The position numbers were made by a program, and so were the translations under genes. The notes under the pieces were generated by a model, which saw only the letters and a list, made by a program, of their open reading frames with translations, did not search any database and was not told where the DNA came from. This document shows, one piece after another, positions 23,537-35,702 of a stretch of 64,000 nucleotides of DNA. The number at the start of each line of letters is the position of its first letter. The stretch's first letter is position 1. The stretch is from Halictus rubicundus (taxonomy: Eukaryota; Arthropoda; Insecta; Hymenoptera; Halictidae): the NCBI RefSeq assembly GCF_050948215.1, contig NC_135157.1, forward strand, positions 2,294,001 through 2,358,000. The letters run 5' to 3'.

Positions 23537-24395
23537 TATGTCCACATATTGACGACATCAGGCCTGTACATTTAATCCCTGAAGTTGCAAATATATAATT
23601 TAATTGTGTACGTAAGTGTATATTGTCCATTTTTCTGTTATTTAACCATTCACACTCCGTTGTCGCCATTCTGGAGACATCATATTCTGCTTGTCAATAA
23701 TATTATTATCAAATAATAGCAATATTATTTTTATTTACGGTAGAATAAAGCAGCCCACAAATAGAAATAAAAAAAAGTAAATTCACAAACATTTTTTAAT
23801 TTTCTACCATCAGAATACAATCTCAGATTCTCAAGCGCTTTGCTTTAATAACAGTTGGTGTTGCTGAGGGATAATTTTTCAAAATTCTCGTCCGCAAATG
23901 ATTGATTGTTAGATCAGGTATTCTGATAATACGACAATTTATACTTATGAAATGGCCACAGTTCAAACTCGTCTGTCATTCGGCACGCAGATCTCGTGTC
24001 TTAAACTACAGTGTCCAAGAATGAAATGTAAAGAGAACAATTTCAATATTTTTACATTCATTGAAATGAAATAATGGCGCGTGTTAGATCTGGGTTAGGT
24101 CTGATTTACATCTGACAAGGTATAATAATAAAAACTAAACCTATCGTGGCCAATAATCGATGAATCTATTATCGATCACAATCTTCGTTGATCAATATTG
24201 AGGAACTCAGGGTAACAAACGGTCAGCTCGATTTAGACGTGATTGCCCACTTAGATTTTCTAATCGTTCGGGGCAACAAACAATCACAAACGTCTCATGA
24301 TATCGCCGTTTGTTGCACCGAACTATCGAAAAAATTTGTTCTTTTGCAGTCACGTCGAAATCGAGCTGACCGTTTATTGCTGTGAGCTCTTCAAT
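23537..24395. other. AT-rich unique sequence, no gene seen
   Basis: A TTAA-type end (TTAACCATTCACACTCCGTT) starts near 23,642 without a clear partner. Nothing else is recognised. Confidence 0.3.
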
Positions 24396-24568
24396 TACAG
24401 TGAACTCTCGATGTATGTCAACAACGCGAGTCTTGCCAGCGTCGTGTATCGTCCAGGAGACATATCCAATCTTCTTGGCCCATCACGGGGTATACCCCGC
24501 GGTAGTGGGGATAATTCCACGACGTTTATCGTCCAGTCCTCGGCGACATATATGGAGAAATCACTGTA
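24396..24568 (+). mobile_element. Short-form TACAGT-family MITE (173 bp)
   Basis: Starts TACAGTGAACTCTCGATGTA and ends GGAGAAATCACTGTA. The core CACGGGGTATACCCCGCGGT and GGGGATAATTCC match the copy at 7,741. Confidence 0.75.
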
Positions 24569-26731
24569 TCGTCAAATCTAGTGTCGGTAAATGATTCAAA
24601 GTACGGTGTAGTACGTTTCGAGGTCTTGGCCACGTTTTGGATATTCGGGATCACTATGAAAGGATCGTAAAAAATTTGTATCGACAACGGCCAGCTCGAA
24701 ATTGAGAAGCTGACTTCATCGGGCCGGAAAAACGCGCGGTCGAACGAGGGCACAGTTAGCACAGTATTTCGGTAACTGGCTCGATCGGCCGTCGAGATGG
24801 AGGAGGGAATGAAAATAAAGCGGAAAGAAGAATCGGTAGCAGCAAGGGGCTAAGTGGGTAACGTAATGGGTCTCGGTTAACGCGAAAGCGTTCGGTAGCG
24901 ACGGGGGAGGGTGTCGGCGACGGAATTTTCGCTATTTCCTACGGATTGTCTCAGGGACGTATTTTCCGAAGGGTGACCGTGTCGGTGGAATGGGAGGACG
25001 CAAAACCCACCGTTCCCAGTAATCTTATTTGCAATATATTTCTCCGACAGAAAAAAAACTGCTCCTTAATTCGTGTAGGGGTGGCGCGGGGTCAAGCTCG
25101 TCCGCCGATGTTCCATCGAAAAATTGATAGCACTTTTAGCGTGGTAACTCTAGCCGCGCAATACCCACTGGCAGATTTATAATTTTCTGCCTATTTTCTG
25201 TTGGACCCCGATACGCTCCTGAAAAACAGTTGCACATAGTATCCTCCAGCAGTCCTCACTTCTTTTTTATTTTATAATTCAATTCAACCAATTTCGGTTC
25301 CTTCATAATCTTATATTTTAAGCAAATTGTTCTTTCACATTTTAATTCGCCCAATTGAATTATCTTCGTTATCTCATATTTTAAATTATCAAGCAAATAC
25401 ATCGAATTATTCGTTTACTCTTCAATTTGACCAACTGCGTTTTCTTGGTAATCTCGTGTTTTAAGCAAATAGATCATATTACAATATTCAAAACAGAAAA
25501 TTGATGCATTTTGCGACCTCTCGAACAGACGGGACGTAACTCTTTATCAACACTTTTTTTTTGGTAAAAAGGCAAAGTCAAGCTCATTTCTATTGACAAG
25601 CTCTGATCTGTTTCGATTTATTTTTCGGTAAGTTCTCCGTGTTCCACACCGTACGCTCCGCACCGAAGTCCATGTCGCTCGCGACGGCGCTGCGGTACAA
25701 TGCAACTTTCCCCGGTGACGCGTGTACATGCGATCCGCGATCGTCCATCAGGGTTGTAAACGTTCCGCTCGTATCCCGTTCGACGGGCGTGCGCTCGATA
25801 AATTATTTTTTCCTTCTCTGTTTCGCGTTTATGACTCGCAGCCGCAGCCACCGCCGCGCCGGCCCGACACGAACCGCCGTTGTATCGCGGCGGAGCGGCG
25901 GTGGCTCCCTTAAAGTCGCGTATTTCACGCGGCCGCTGATCGTCGTCGTGCACAATGCGCCCCTCTTCTCCTCTAATAACTCGACGGGAATCGTTAGGCC
26001 CCCGACTGACTTACGGCGCAAAGTTTTCGGCCACCGGCAATACGAGCCGGCGCGAAAACAAAGTTTTTGGAGAGACTCACGGAAACACCTCCCTAGGCTC
26101 TCTCCCCCCCCTCCGCCCCCGCTCCCACCCTGTTCCCGCCTGTACCAAGCCAGAAGCCGTTTATACCTAGTTCCTGCCTCGCCCCAGTTTACGGTGGTTT
26201 AATTATCGGCTGTAAATCAGGGGGTGCGCGAGCGGCGCAGGGCGAGGGAGGCTCGCCGATAAATCTCCGCGACTACTTTGCACCGAAATAACCGAGAGTG
26301 GCTGGCGAGACCTTGCGGAACCTCGTCCAGAATTGACTCGTACTCTTCTTAATTAATTTTTGTTAATTCCGAAGTTCGATTGATTGCGCCCGGTTCGACG
26401 CAGCGAGGGGGAATTTGCAAGGGGTGGGACGCGCCAGGATTTCGCGACCAAATGGCGCTATTAATATGCACCACGAGCTGCGCGGATGGAACCGCTCTAA
26501 TAACTTCCTAAGTAATGATTGGGATGCGGAGTTTTAGACAGATTCGCGTTCCATCGCCTCGAAAGTAAAATGGAATTACAGGGCTCAAGAGCCAATTAAT
26601 GTACGTCCAAGAATCTCGTATCAATTTGGTTGAATTATAGAAGCTTGGTTCTACCTTTATCGTATTCAAGCTCGTTCGTGTGTTGTCTGTTAACACATTC
26701 TTCTAAAGCATAAAGATGTGCACTGGTATTT
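24569..26731. other. Unique sequence with a CpG-rich block, no gene seen
   Basis: 25,600-26,480 is strongly CpG-rich and open for 187 codons on plus and 111 on minus, but the predicted products are arginine/proline/serine-rich without domains. TTTAATTATCGG and TTAATTAATT sites occur at 26,199 and about 26,350. It may be regulatory. Confidence 0.3.
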
Positions 26732-26981
26732 TTAACCCCTTCACCTACAATATCGAGTCAGACTCGTGATGAAGATTCTGAACAGAGTCTAATAAATATG
26801 TATGTTATTAATTACCTTTAAACCGAAATAAAATTCTATTTTGTTGTAGCCGATATGTATCCTTTGAAGAAAACGTAGGCATAAAATAAATATAAACTAT
26901 CGTTTTTTTTTATGAAATCCTGAACGATAAAGAATTTCTAATCATTATAATCACAAAATAAGTAGTAGTTCAAGGGGTTGA
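26732..26981 (+). mobile_element. TTAACCCCTTGCAC-family MITE, copy B (250 bp)
   Basis: Starts TTAACCCCTTCACCTACAAT and ends AGTAGTTCAAGGGGTTGA. It holds the family blocks GAGTCAGACTCGTGATGAAG, CAGAGTCTAATAAATA, AACCGAAATAAAATTC and TATTTTGTTGTAG. The closing TTAA is mutated to TTGA. I use this as the reference orientation. Confidence 0.8.
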
Positions 26982-27103
26982 GACTAATCCCTCATCCGTT
27001 CTTCGTGTCAGTTTGACACGTTTTTTACGTAAGGGATAAAGTTATTCTGCCATTAGAGAACGGTTGATTTGAAATTTCCTGACTTTTATTTTATTAATAT
27101 GAA

Positions 27104-27134
<31 letters not shown>

Positions 27135-27161
27135 GATATATACAAATATATATATATATAT
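27104..27161. repeat. (AT)n microsatellite, interrupted
   Basis: Two AT-dinucleotide blocks, about 27,104-27,129 and 27,146-27,161, separated by AAATAAAGATATATAC. Confidence 0.9.
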
Positions 27162-27347
27162 GCGACAAAGTTAATGTGACAACATTTATTACAAAAAAGG
27201 CTCTGCTGCGTCAATCTGTCACACATAATTTTCACGTTTTTTCATGTCCTTCGACGGCTAGTTTACCGTTTTGTAATTGTAACAGGAAAATGCTGCATTA
27301 ATTCTACAACCCCGTCAAAATGCAGCTAGACATGTATAGATTACATA

Positions 27348-27540
27348 CTAGACTGTAATTACGCAAAATAAAAATTGCCTTCCAACATTACAACAAACTG
27401 AAGAGAAATCCAAATTGATTTTCTTTCTTGATAGATCTAGTGAGTTCAAAATAACTCGACATTATTTTTAAATTCCTGTAATCAGATTACTATTTCGGGT
27501 TTCTTCTGCTGAGTTTTGGCATAGAATCCGCATTCAAGCA
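27348..27540. mobile_element. CTAGACTGCGG-family MITE, copy 4 (decayed)
   Basis: Starts CTAGACTGTAATTACGCAAA and ends TTTGGCATAGAATCCGCATT. Length about 193 bp and the mirrored ends fit the family, with more divergence than the other copies. Confidence 0.5.
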
Positions 27541-27669
27541 ATTACTATCATCTCGTTTGAAAAACTTGACGAGAAACAGACCAAACGGAGCGAAGCACTG
27601 TCACCCGTACAATTATCGAAAGTGTTCGCGTCTCGACGGTCAAAGCTCACGAAAAAAATCGATGGTATG

Positions 27670-27888
27670 CTAAACTTTTACACGCCTCAGTCGGCGAGAC
27701 AAATGCAAAGAGCGACGAAGAGTATCGTCTGGCACCGTTAAGTCCTGGATAGCGGACAGGACCAACGAACACATTTGGCCGTCGTAAAAATCTTCCTGCG
27801 AGAGCACCACCGGCCCGGTGGTTGCCTCCGTTATTTTAAACCGTCCTCCACTTGTTCCGTCCTCTTCGCCGGGAAAGAATAGCGCCAT
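27670..27888 (-). CDS. Candidate 72-residue open frame, function unknown
   Basis: The frame starts in good context (TTCAAAATGG) and ends at TAG. The product begins MALFFPGEEDGTSGG and has a mixed, protein-like composition (acidic start, FYDGQMCSLVLSAIQDLTV in the middle, basic end LSRRLRRVKV). It has no signal peptide or membrane segment, and I do not recognise it. A second CAAAAATGGCG start-like word lies upstream at about 28,158. No introns, polyadenylation signal or homologue is visible, so a decayed fragment or chance frame is equally likely. Confidence 0.25.
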   Translation of the reverse strand: MALFFPGEEDGTSGGRFKITEATTGPVVLSQEDFYDGQMCSLVLSAIQDLTVPDDTLRRSLHLSRRLRRVKV

Positions 27889-28324
27889 TTTGAAACTCTG
27901 GCGGCTCGTTCGCGGGACTAAATATACGCGCGGGACCCGGTGTCAAGCTACGATCTCGTTTACGTACCGAAAAACTGAGAGGGTTGATTCACTGCTACAG
28001 CTGTTCGAGCAACAAAAAATTGATACGTGTGTAATAGGTGTATAATTTTGTTGCCGTGGTCAAGTTTAGACAGCCCTGACGGGGAGCACGGAATTAAAAC
28101 ACGGCTCAGACACAACATGAACTTGCAGCGTCCCTTGGAATGACTCTGGTCGCCATTTTTGATCATTTTACTTGCAATCGAAAATATCCGAGACGGTTAA
28201 AAATATCTGTACATCGTTAAATAAAGACATCGTTCAACCTGCTACAAAATGGTGGTCGAAGATATAGGAAAGAGTAGCCGAATTTGGACTGGCGCCTATG
28301 CTGGACCTAATTTATAAATCATAG

Positions 28325-28549
28325 TTAACACTAGAACTACCGAGCAATAAATGCGACTGACGTATACTGCTTTGTAACAGTGACAAGTCTGTGTCCGTTC
28401 GGACTTCATACAACTTTTATTGTAATATGCGCTTCAATGAAGAGGTTAATTAAAAAATTTCCGATGAAAACATTTTTACAATTTCAGTAATTGTAAAAGA
28501 AAAAATTAGGAACCAGTCATTTTGACTGGTCCGGCAGTTCTAGTGTTAA
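28325..28549. mobile_element. TTAACACTAG-family MITE (225 bp), copy 1
   Basis: TTAA bounds both sides. The left end is TTAACACTAGAACTACCGAG and the inverse right end TTAACACTAGAACTGCCGGA. GTCATTTTGACTGGTC sits just inside the right end. The second copy at 52,135 has the same length. Confidence 0.8.
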
Positions 28550-31500
28550 TTTACACCACCAGTAACAATGTAAGTATTTTTATTGTTAAGGATGTATTAA
28601 GCCAAATTCAAAGCATAATTTCTAATCTATTAATGCTGTTATTACCTCGTGAATTATTTGTCTTTCTCAAAATACATCGTGATATAACCTGAGTGACTTT
28701 GTACCTCCCTTTGCATTTGTTTTACTCATTTTCGTAATATGTAGATTGTAAAGATTGTTCATTTGATTATGTTGACGACCAGTAGTTTGTAATTTAATGC
28801 GCATGAGACACTTTGGTCAAATGTTTGCAATACAATTCGTGTTATGTAGAAATTAAAAATTTCCTGGAATTTAGCAACTTTGGAATTCAGTTTCCGTTTA
28901 ATTAAATAAATTCCTAGTTTCGTTCGTGGACGTCTTTTATAGTTGGTGGAATAGGCTCGCTGATTTTAATGAGTCGATAAGCTCGACGTGATTTATTTTC
29001 CGAGAAAATCGATTTACTTATCTTGAGATAATAGACTATCCGATTTCGACACACCTACATAGTTCTCATCCAGTTGTCTAGAGATATTAATTTAAAGAGA
29101 ACTAGCTTTAACAATTTATAAATGCAATATAAAACGCACCAAACTATAAGATACGCGAAAATACTGATTAGAGGTTCCTAACATAATGATTATACTTTCC
29201 AAAAAGAACACGAAAACTTATGCTCCTAACAAATTCAATTATAACTCGTACCAGGCAAGAGAGTTATCAATTTTGCAAATCCATTCCAGTAATATCTTAA
29301 TATATGTACATACATGAAAAATTTATCCTCGCTACTTTGACTCCTCAAGGAGCTCGGAAGCTCGACAATCAAAAATTCAGATACCATCGGCTCGGATAAC
29401 CGAAGTTCTGCTATATCGTGAATTAAACAAGCAGATGCGATCCAAGTTGCGTAGTGTTTGGCATCATTTTAATCAGAAAAATATTAGGAATGTGCTGCTA
29501 CATACATCATTAAAAAATAATGTTTCGTTACTTGATTATCAAAGGAAGGGGTAGGAATACGAGATACCCATTTGATTTTATAATATAGCAATTCTTTTAC
29601 AATATCTGGAGGGTACGTTCCTGTTCTGTGAGAACGCCATTATGTGCGTAAGTTTACGTCTGGTGACTCGACTCTTTGAACGGACCATAAACGTTTTGTT
29701 TACTCGCTATCCTCTTCTACGTTCAATGCTAGCGGTAAGAGCAAAGGGATGGAACGAAAGTGACAACAACGAGAACGCAATCGGGACGATTCCATCCGAC
29801 GATCAATGTTCCGCCGGCGTCCCAGCGGAAGTGGCAATAAAGCATCCTATCCGAAGGCGGTCTAAGATTTCCGACGATTAGAATCTCGCAGTGAACGGCG
29901 CGTCGTTGATAGCGCGTCCTCGAGAGCTCGCAAGCGCATCGCGCGTCCGATGTGTTTCAGTCACAGCCGCGTTATCTGCGGGCCAGCTATAACCCGACCA
30001 ACAAGCGAGATAAGGGAGGAGCACTGGCGAGTGTAACTTTGTTTTTACGAGCGAAACTTCACCCCCGTTGTCAGCGGACAGAGTCGCGGCGATTATTTTT
30101 GGCGTAAGAGGCTACCGCGCCCGGCTTTGCGAAAACATCCTGCTTTCGCGGAAACCCGGCGCGCGAGTTTTTAGCGGCCACTTTAAACACGCGCCGATCC
30201 GGAGCGTTCCGCATCGCCTCGAGGCGGATTCTCAACGCAAATCTTAGAGCCTGTCCAGATTACGCGCGTAACACGCGCCAGTCGAGGTGCCGGCACAAAG
30301 GCGTTGCTGCACGACGTACGAAATTCTCGAGAGTAACGAAAAAAAAAGATAGATCGGATGGCGACGCCTTTGTACCGGCACACGGTGGACCAAATGCCCG
30401 ATCTAGTTGGAAAAAAGTCTTACACATCGGATGTAGCTACTGTTGTCAACTTATGTGGTGTCGTTGTAAGTAGGAGGTCTCAATCTTTAAGTTTATGGTA
30501 TTTTTCATGGCGAAAAATAGTCTGAAAAAATGTTTGAAAAAAATATTTGTATTACATGTAATTTTTTAAAAATAAAGTAACATCAACTTACCACTCGATT
30601 GTTAATATAAAGGAATTGTTAAGAAAATTGAACTTACGGGCGCAATTTGAATGTCCTGTGGCATTAAACCCAGTAGCGTCTTCGAACTATTGTAAAATTT
30701 GAGACAAAGTTTGATTTTGTAATTTATTTTGTAAATCAGTTACAAGAATTTGCCGATTTTTGTCGAAGCGGATTGCATTAGTCCTAATTTTTGCAGGTTA
30801 AGTACCACGTCGCATCGAGTTATAGAACAAAATTATTTTTCATAAAATGGCAACTAAAGGCAAAAGATTTTCGAATTTATATCAAGTATAAAAATGTTAC
30901 TATCGCCTAAAAATAGTTTCTATTAGTAACATTTGGTAACTTGAGCATCGCACTCTACAAAACGTGAAACAGCTTACAAGAAACGAAAACGATGAATGTC
31001 AAGATTTCCCGAAATATAAACAATAATCTGAACCACCAAAATGAAATAAATCTGCAGTACTCAGTTTCCAGAGTTAAATTCATGTTATTATGAATATAAA
31101 AGTCTTTTATAACAGCCAGACAATCACAACACATCTTCTGATACTTAATACTTCGCAGCAAACGTTTGAGAAACGTAAAACAATAATGCGACGCGGCATT
31201 TGCCTCCGTCATTTGTATCATTGTTGATAATGCTAATACCAGAGGTCATTTTACGTCTCAGGGAAATGTATAGTACATAAAACATTCACCAATACTTACA
31301 TTTTTTTACCTTCAATTTCGGACTTTTTTCCTTCTAAATATACGATTTGGCCCATCTGGACAGGGTTTTAGGTGTGTGCAGAAGTTGTAGTCTTTTCCTC
31401 AATTTTCTTTTATTTCAGCCGTTTAATCCTTCGCGGCCTAACGTATTCCGTCGCTTTTACTTTAGAAAGTAGAAATGATACAGTTCAATCATATTCCCAT

Positions 31501-31742
31501 TGGTAGCACTATTAACTTATTTATAGTAAATAAGAAACACTAGAATTTTACTTACGTACCATGTAATTATGACATTATTGATGAATGTAACGGATAAAAT
31601 AAGGAACTACATTGGTGCAACAGTCAATGTCGAGTCATTGCTAGTGATTCGATAATGAGGAATTAAGTAAAAGTTCTATAAAACGCGATAATATCGAAGG
31701 ACGTGATTCACAGAATTAATGACACACGCTTTACATTAGGAC
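28550..31742. other. Mostly AT-rich unique sequence with a CpG-rich block
   Basis: 29,640-30,400 is CpG-rich; an 80-codon plus frame (29,642-29,881) shows no domain. 31,422 carries a lone TTAA-type end (TTAATCCTTCGCGGCCTAAC). I see no supported exon. Confidence 0.3.
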
Positions 31743-31980
31743 TGAGCTACTCAGCGTCTGCCCGTACGGGCAGCGATTTCCTTGCCCTGGGCATATACAG
31801 AACAGCGGGCACGCCCCTGCAGGCAAGGCTGCAAATTTTGGCACACGCATTCTCGCAGTTACGGCTGTAACTCCCTGTATCCCCACTCCGCTAAGTCACT
31901 TGCCCGTAGCTTTGCCCGTTGCCGTGCCCACGGGCATCGGCAGGCGCCCTTGCCCGCTAATGGGCATGTTGAGCAGCTCT
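31743..31980. mobile_element. GAGCTRCTCA-ended MITE (238 bp)
   Basis: The left end GAGCTACTCAGCGTCTGCCC is mirrored by the inverse right end AGAGCTGCTCAACATGCCCA. GCCCGT and GGGCA words recur throughout, making it strongly self-complementary. The ends suggest a hAT-like origin, but no clean 8-bp duplication is visible. Confidence 0.6.
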
Positions 31981-32614
31981 GCATTACAACGCTTTCATGA
32001 ATGAAACCGACTTCAGTTTTTTTGCATAGCTAGGATTCATTTACTAGATGGCGTGTAATGAAAATTTTGGAAAAATTGCATTCTGTCTGAACCGCGGAGA
32101 AAATTGTAAAAGCCGCTTTTTCCAATATTTTAAAAACAATGTGGAAGCAGGTATTAATGCATTGAATTAATTGCGAACAGTACTGCACAAGCTACAATAA
32201 TAGTAGAACGGCAATGTTGAGTGATCGACCATGAAATCACTTTATACAGCATCGCCTGGCCGGCGAGGTTTTAATTAATTACGGTAAACGTTCTGAATGT
32301 GAGAGAAGTCAAAAACGTTTTTCTCTACCCGCGCACGAACGCGAAGAGGATTGTTACTCGACAAAGGAAAAGTTATCCTATTCAATGAAGCAGAAGATAC
32401 AAAGCAGACAATATACATTGGTGCATTTAAAGCGTTTGAGCGCGAAAATGAAGTTTATTGGATTGCATTATAGTATCGCTTCTTTATAAAAAAATTTCAC
32501 ACAACTGATGTGAAATTCTTCGCCATTGATGTCGCTAATCCTAGGTAACTGAACTAGCATGCATGAAAATCACGATATCAAGTATAAAATGTTTTACCTT
32601 CTAAAGAAACAGAA
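31981..32614. other. AT-rich unique sequence, nothing recognised
   Basis: No repeat, exon or RNA gene was seen. Confidence 0.3.
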
Positions 32615-33084
32615 TACAGTAAAGTCTTGATCTAAGTCCAATCCTCGGGTCCGACATGTGACATAGATCGCGTAGGGCTACCATGTTCTTGTGACCGCGT
32701 CGACCGCGCCAAACGTAGAAAAGGACAACGCGTGTAAATACCGATTGCGCAGCCGAAGGCGTACTACGTACCGTCAACTAAACCACTAAATACAGTTCAA
32801 TTTATATTTTGTTTAGCGTCATTTTAAACAGAAAAATGCCACAAATAAGTTGGTGAAAGTGGCATAAAAAAATAATGAAAAATAAAGAAGTTTTGTATTT
32901 GGGTTAGTAGTGGTTCACATCGGTATACCCGACTCGAATTATGTGGCATGATTACACTTTACTCTGCTCGGCAACCAAGGCAACTCGAGCTTCTTGGCCA
33001 GTCGCGGGGTATAGCCCCTAGTGGAGGGGATAGGCGAACTAAAATCTTGCAGCTCCGTTCGGTTTAAATCAAGACTTTATTGTA
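32615..33084 (-). mobile_element. Long-form TACAGT-family MITE (470 bp), inverted copy
   Basis: Starts TACAGTAAAGTCTTGATCTA and ends with the inverse (AATCAAGACTTTATTGTA). It aligns end to end, in inverse orientation, with 9,471-9,944. The core GTCGCGGGGTATAGCCCC is intact here, with no long C run. Confidence 0.8.
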
Positions 33085-33396
33085 CATGAAATAAGACAGG
33101 TACATTTGATATTGAAGTTACGTTGTATGAATTGTAGTATGAAGTGTGTGCATGAAGAAGTGTAAAGTATGTGCCTGTGTATGAATACTTCGATTGAGAG
33201 AAAAGAGCGTGATGATAAATGTCAGATTGTAATCGATTCCGTAACTGGACCACGATTAAATACAATGTTATAATAAATCGTCCGCTGTCGTTCTTACACA
33301 TATTAACTGAAACATTTGATAGATCGTTTGACATCGTGAGACTCAAATGTTCGATTCGAACGATTATCCTTTTTACGAAAGACTAATCATTCAGGG

Positions 33397-33703
33397 TTAA
33401 CTCTTTGAGGCACACGCTTTTAAAGAAAGTAAAAACCTTAGTTGCACAGAATTTTGCGAATTCACTGCGTCACACAATACGCCAACCTTAACTGATGCGT
33501 TTTGATTTGCATACATTTTTTTTACGTATTTACCATTGATGCATAGCATTGCCAACTGATTGAAAAACTTGAAATAAAATATTAAACTGTATGACTATGA
33601 GTAACTTCAACTTTTCGAGGTGGGTTAAAATATATCCCACCGTGCATAAAAAGCTAAGCAAAAGGTGGGATAGTTTTTAACCCACCTAGCCCCAAAGAGT
33701 TAA
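33397..33703. mobile_element. TTAA-bounded MITE, TTAACTCTTTGAGG type (307 bp)
   Basis: Left end TTAACTCTTTGAGGCACACG; inverse right end TTAACTCTTTGGGGCTAGGT. Near the right end the word AGGTGGGTTAAAA is followed by its approximate inverse TTTTTAACCCACCT, giving an internal hairpin. Non-coding. Confidence 0.7.
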
Positions 33704-35309
33704 ATAGGAATTTTTGACATTATCAAAAAATGAATTCATTGTGTACAAATTTTCTGTCTCGATAGTTTCCAATGGATAGTCTCGAGTAGGCGCGAACAAG
33801 CGAGGTAGAACACGATGCGTAAACAGACACGATTCTAGGACTCTCGAAAGATCATATAAAATTCCAGCAGATTTATGCCCGCGATTTCTATAAGAAATCA
33901 GACGGGTTACTTGGACGGTTCCCTTATCGCGGAAGATATTTCGCGAGTCTTAGACGAGAGAAGGATCGATTCAGAAAATCCGATAGCAGTCTCCGTGCAA
34001 TTTAGACGACCGTGGGGTCGCACCACCGTGAAAATATAAAGCGGCGCGGCGTTACGGCCCCGGCATCGTCGCGGTAAACCGTCAGGAAATTATTCGAAGC
34101 GGCCTCAGACGCTCGCCGATCGATCCTCGTTCAGCGTACTCCGGATAAAAAAGAAGCGAGGAGAAACAAAAAAAAAAAAAGAAAAAGGAGAAGAAAAAAG
34201 AAAGTGGAAGACGGAGAAACGAACGGGCCGCGAACCCAGCTAATCCCGTGGGATAAGGCTCTCCCCATTGCATTAACATAGTCCCCGGGATGATCCCGCC
34301 TCGTTTGCAGGATACTCTAAAGAACGAGCTGATAAGGACCGACCGATCTCCGTGCCAAGGGCTGTGGACCGAAGCTCGATGCCAAAGAGGAGGGTAATTG
34401 TATTTGCATAGATTCGAGATCGGCTTTGCTTCGCGGATTAACGCGTCGTTTGACTGCAGTTAGTGATTAACAATAGTTACATCGGTGAGTTACAGCTCGG
34501 CGGGGACTTACGCGACTCGTTACCCTGTCCGGCACCACCCTGATCACCTCTTAAAAAGAACCGGCTGACCTGTACTAATGTACTGAATGTATTTACCAAG
34601 GCGGCGCGGCGTGGCGTGGCGTCCAGAATGTAATTTAGCAACGATCCACCGTTTCGTCAATAAACGGCCGAGAAGAGTGCTTGCCTTTTTCGGAATCAGC
34701 ATCGTGCCCGCGCCGCTTTCGAAGGGATTCGCCTCGTCGGAAGGAGGGTAGAGAAGTCTCTACTCGCAGCTTCTTCCTTTTTTTTTATCTCCTCCGGTAC
34801 CCTCGCGGCTCGGCAAGTGTGTCGAGCAAGAACTCAAGGAGGTACTTTCGCGAGCGGGGATTCGGCAAGTTTATAAAATAGCGCGGGAGAGGGCGGGGCG
34901 GGGGTATAGCGGTGGGGCTTGCGAAACAGGGAAAGATTTCACGACCCTTAATCTGCCTTGGATCTCCCGGAGTTCCGTGCGCTGTCATTTCCTACCGGCA
35001 CCCTATTGTCTTTAGGCTTATCTCCTCGAGATCGTACCCGTGAACGCTTCCACCCCCGGCCGGATCTATTGAGATTGCTGGACTACGTTTCGCGAGCGAA
35101 ACGACGAAGATGCCGCTCCAAGTGCTTCGCTATTTGCGGCTTCGAATCGGAGCGGCTGTTTGCTGCTTAGGCTTGTTCAACTTCTAACTTTCAACGCTTG
35201 TGGCATTAGTGGACTTCGGCTTTTCAGCGTTTATGACAGAAATGGATTGGTCCAATGCAGAACCGTAAAGACGTTCGACGAATTGAACGATGTCACTTGT
35301 TCAAATTTG
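33704..35309. other. CpG-rich unique block, no gene seen
   Basis: 33,880-35,170 is GC-rich with purine tracts (34,145-34,210) and an ATTTGCAT octamer at about 34,401. GATACTCTAAAG at 34,311 follows an acceptor-like CTCGTTTGCAG, but both following frames are open and no product is recognised. Confidence 0.3.
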
Positions 35310-35702
35310 TTAATCCTTTGAGCACTATGAACGCATATATGGGTTCCACACCGCCATTCAATTTGGGCCATGAACACATATATGGGTCCCCACTCCGCCA
35401 TTCAATTTGGGCCATGAACACATATATGGGTTCTCACACAGCCATTCAATTTGGGCCATTTATTTTTTTTTTATATTGTTCATGTTATTATTGCTTAATG
35501 AAATAAATGGTTCTGTTAAGGTTTTTGCGGACACTGCTCAAATTATTTCAGATACAATCAACATATTTTGCAATGAAATTTTAATCAGCCCAGCATGCGC
35601 TTCGTCCTAAAAAGTAGGCAGCCCAGCGAGTGATTCGTCGTAAAAAGTAGGCGGTCCACAGTACACGCTTAACTTCGCACCACTCAGCGCTCAAAGTGTT
35701 AA
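35310..35702. mobile_element. TTAA-bounded MITE carrying a 44-bp tandem repeat
   Basis: Left end TTAATCCTTTGAGCACTATG; inverse right end TTAACACTTTGAGCGCTGAG. TTAA lies on both sides. The subterminal region holds three direct repeats (see separate entry). Total length 393 bp. Confidence 0.75.
35327..35457. repeat. Three tandem 43-44-bp units
   Basis: Units 35,327-35,369, 35,370-35,413 and 35,414-35,457 each run from ATGAACRCATATATGGGT to GCCATTCAATTTGGGCC. No spacers separate the units, so this is a minisatellite inside a MITE and not a CRISPR array. Confidence 0.92.

Noticed and set aside
25639..26202. 187-codon plus frame with a proline run
   Set aside because: The product is low-complexity with no recognisable domain, and an opposite frame overlaps it.
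30787..30803. CTAATTTTTGCAG followed by GTTAAGT as a second recursive splice site
   Set aside because: The branch-like A is only about ten bases from the AG, too close for splicing, and the donor is poor.
34311..34400. Possible internal exon after CTCGTTTGCAG
   Set aside because: Two frames are open, the donor GTAATT is weak and no neighbouring exon fits.
35327..35457. Direct repeats resembling a CRISPR array
   Set aside because: Units are contiguous with no spacers, lie in a TTAA MITE and the sequence is animal DNA.
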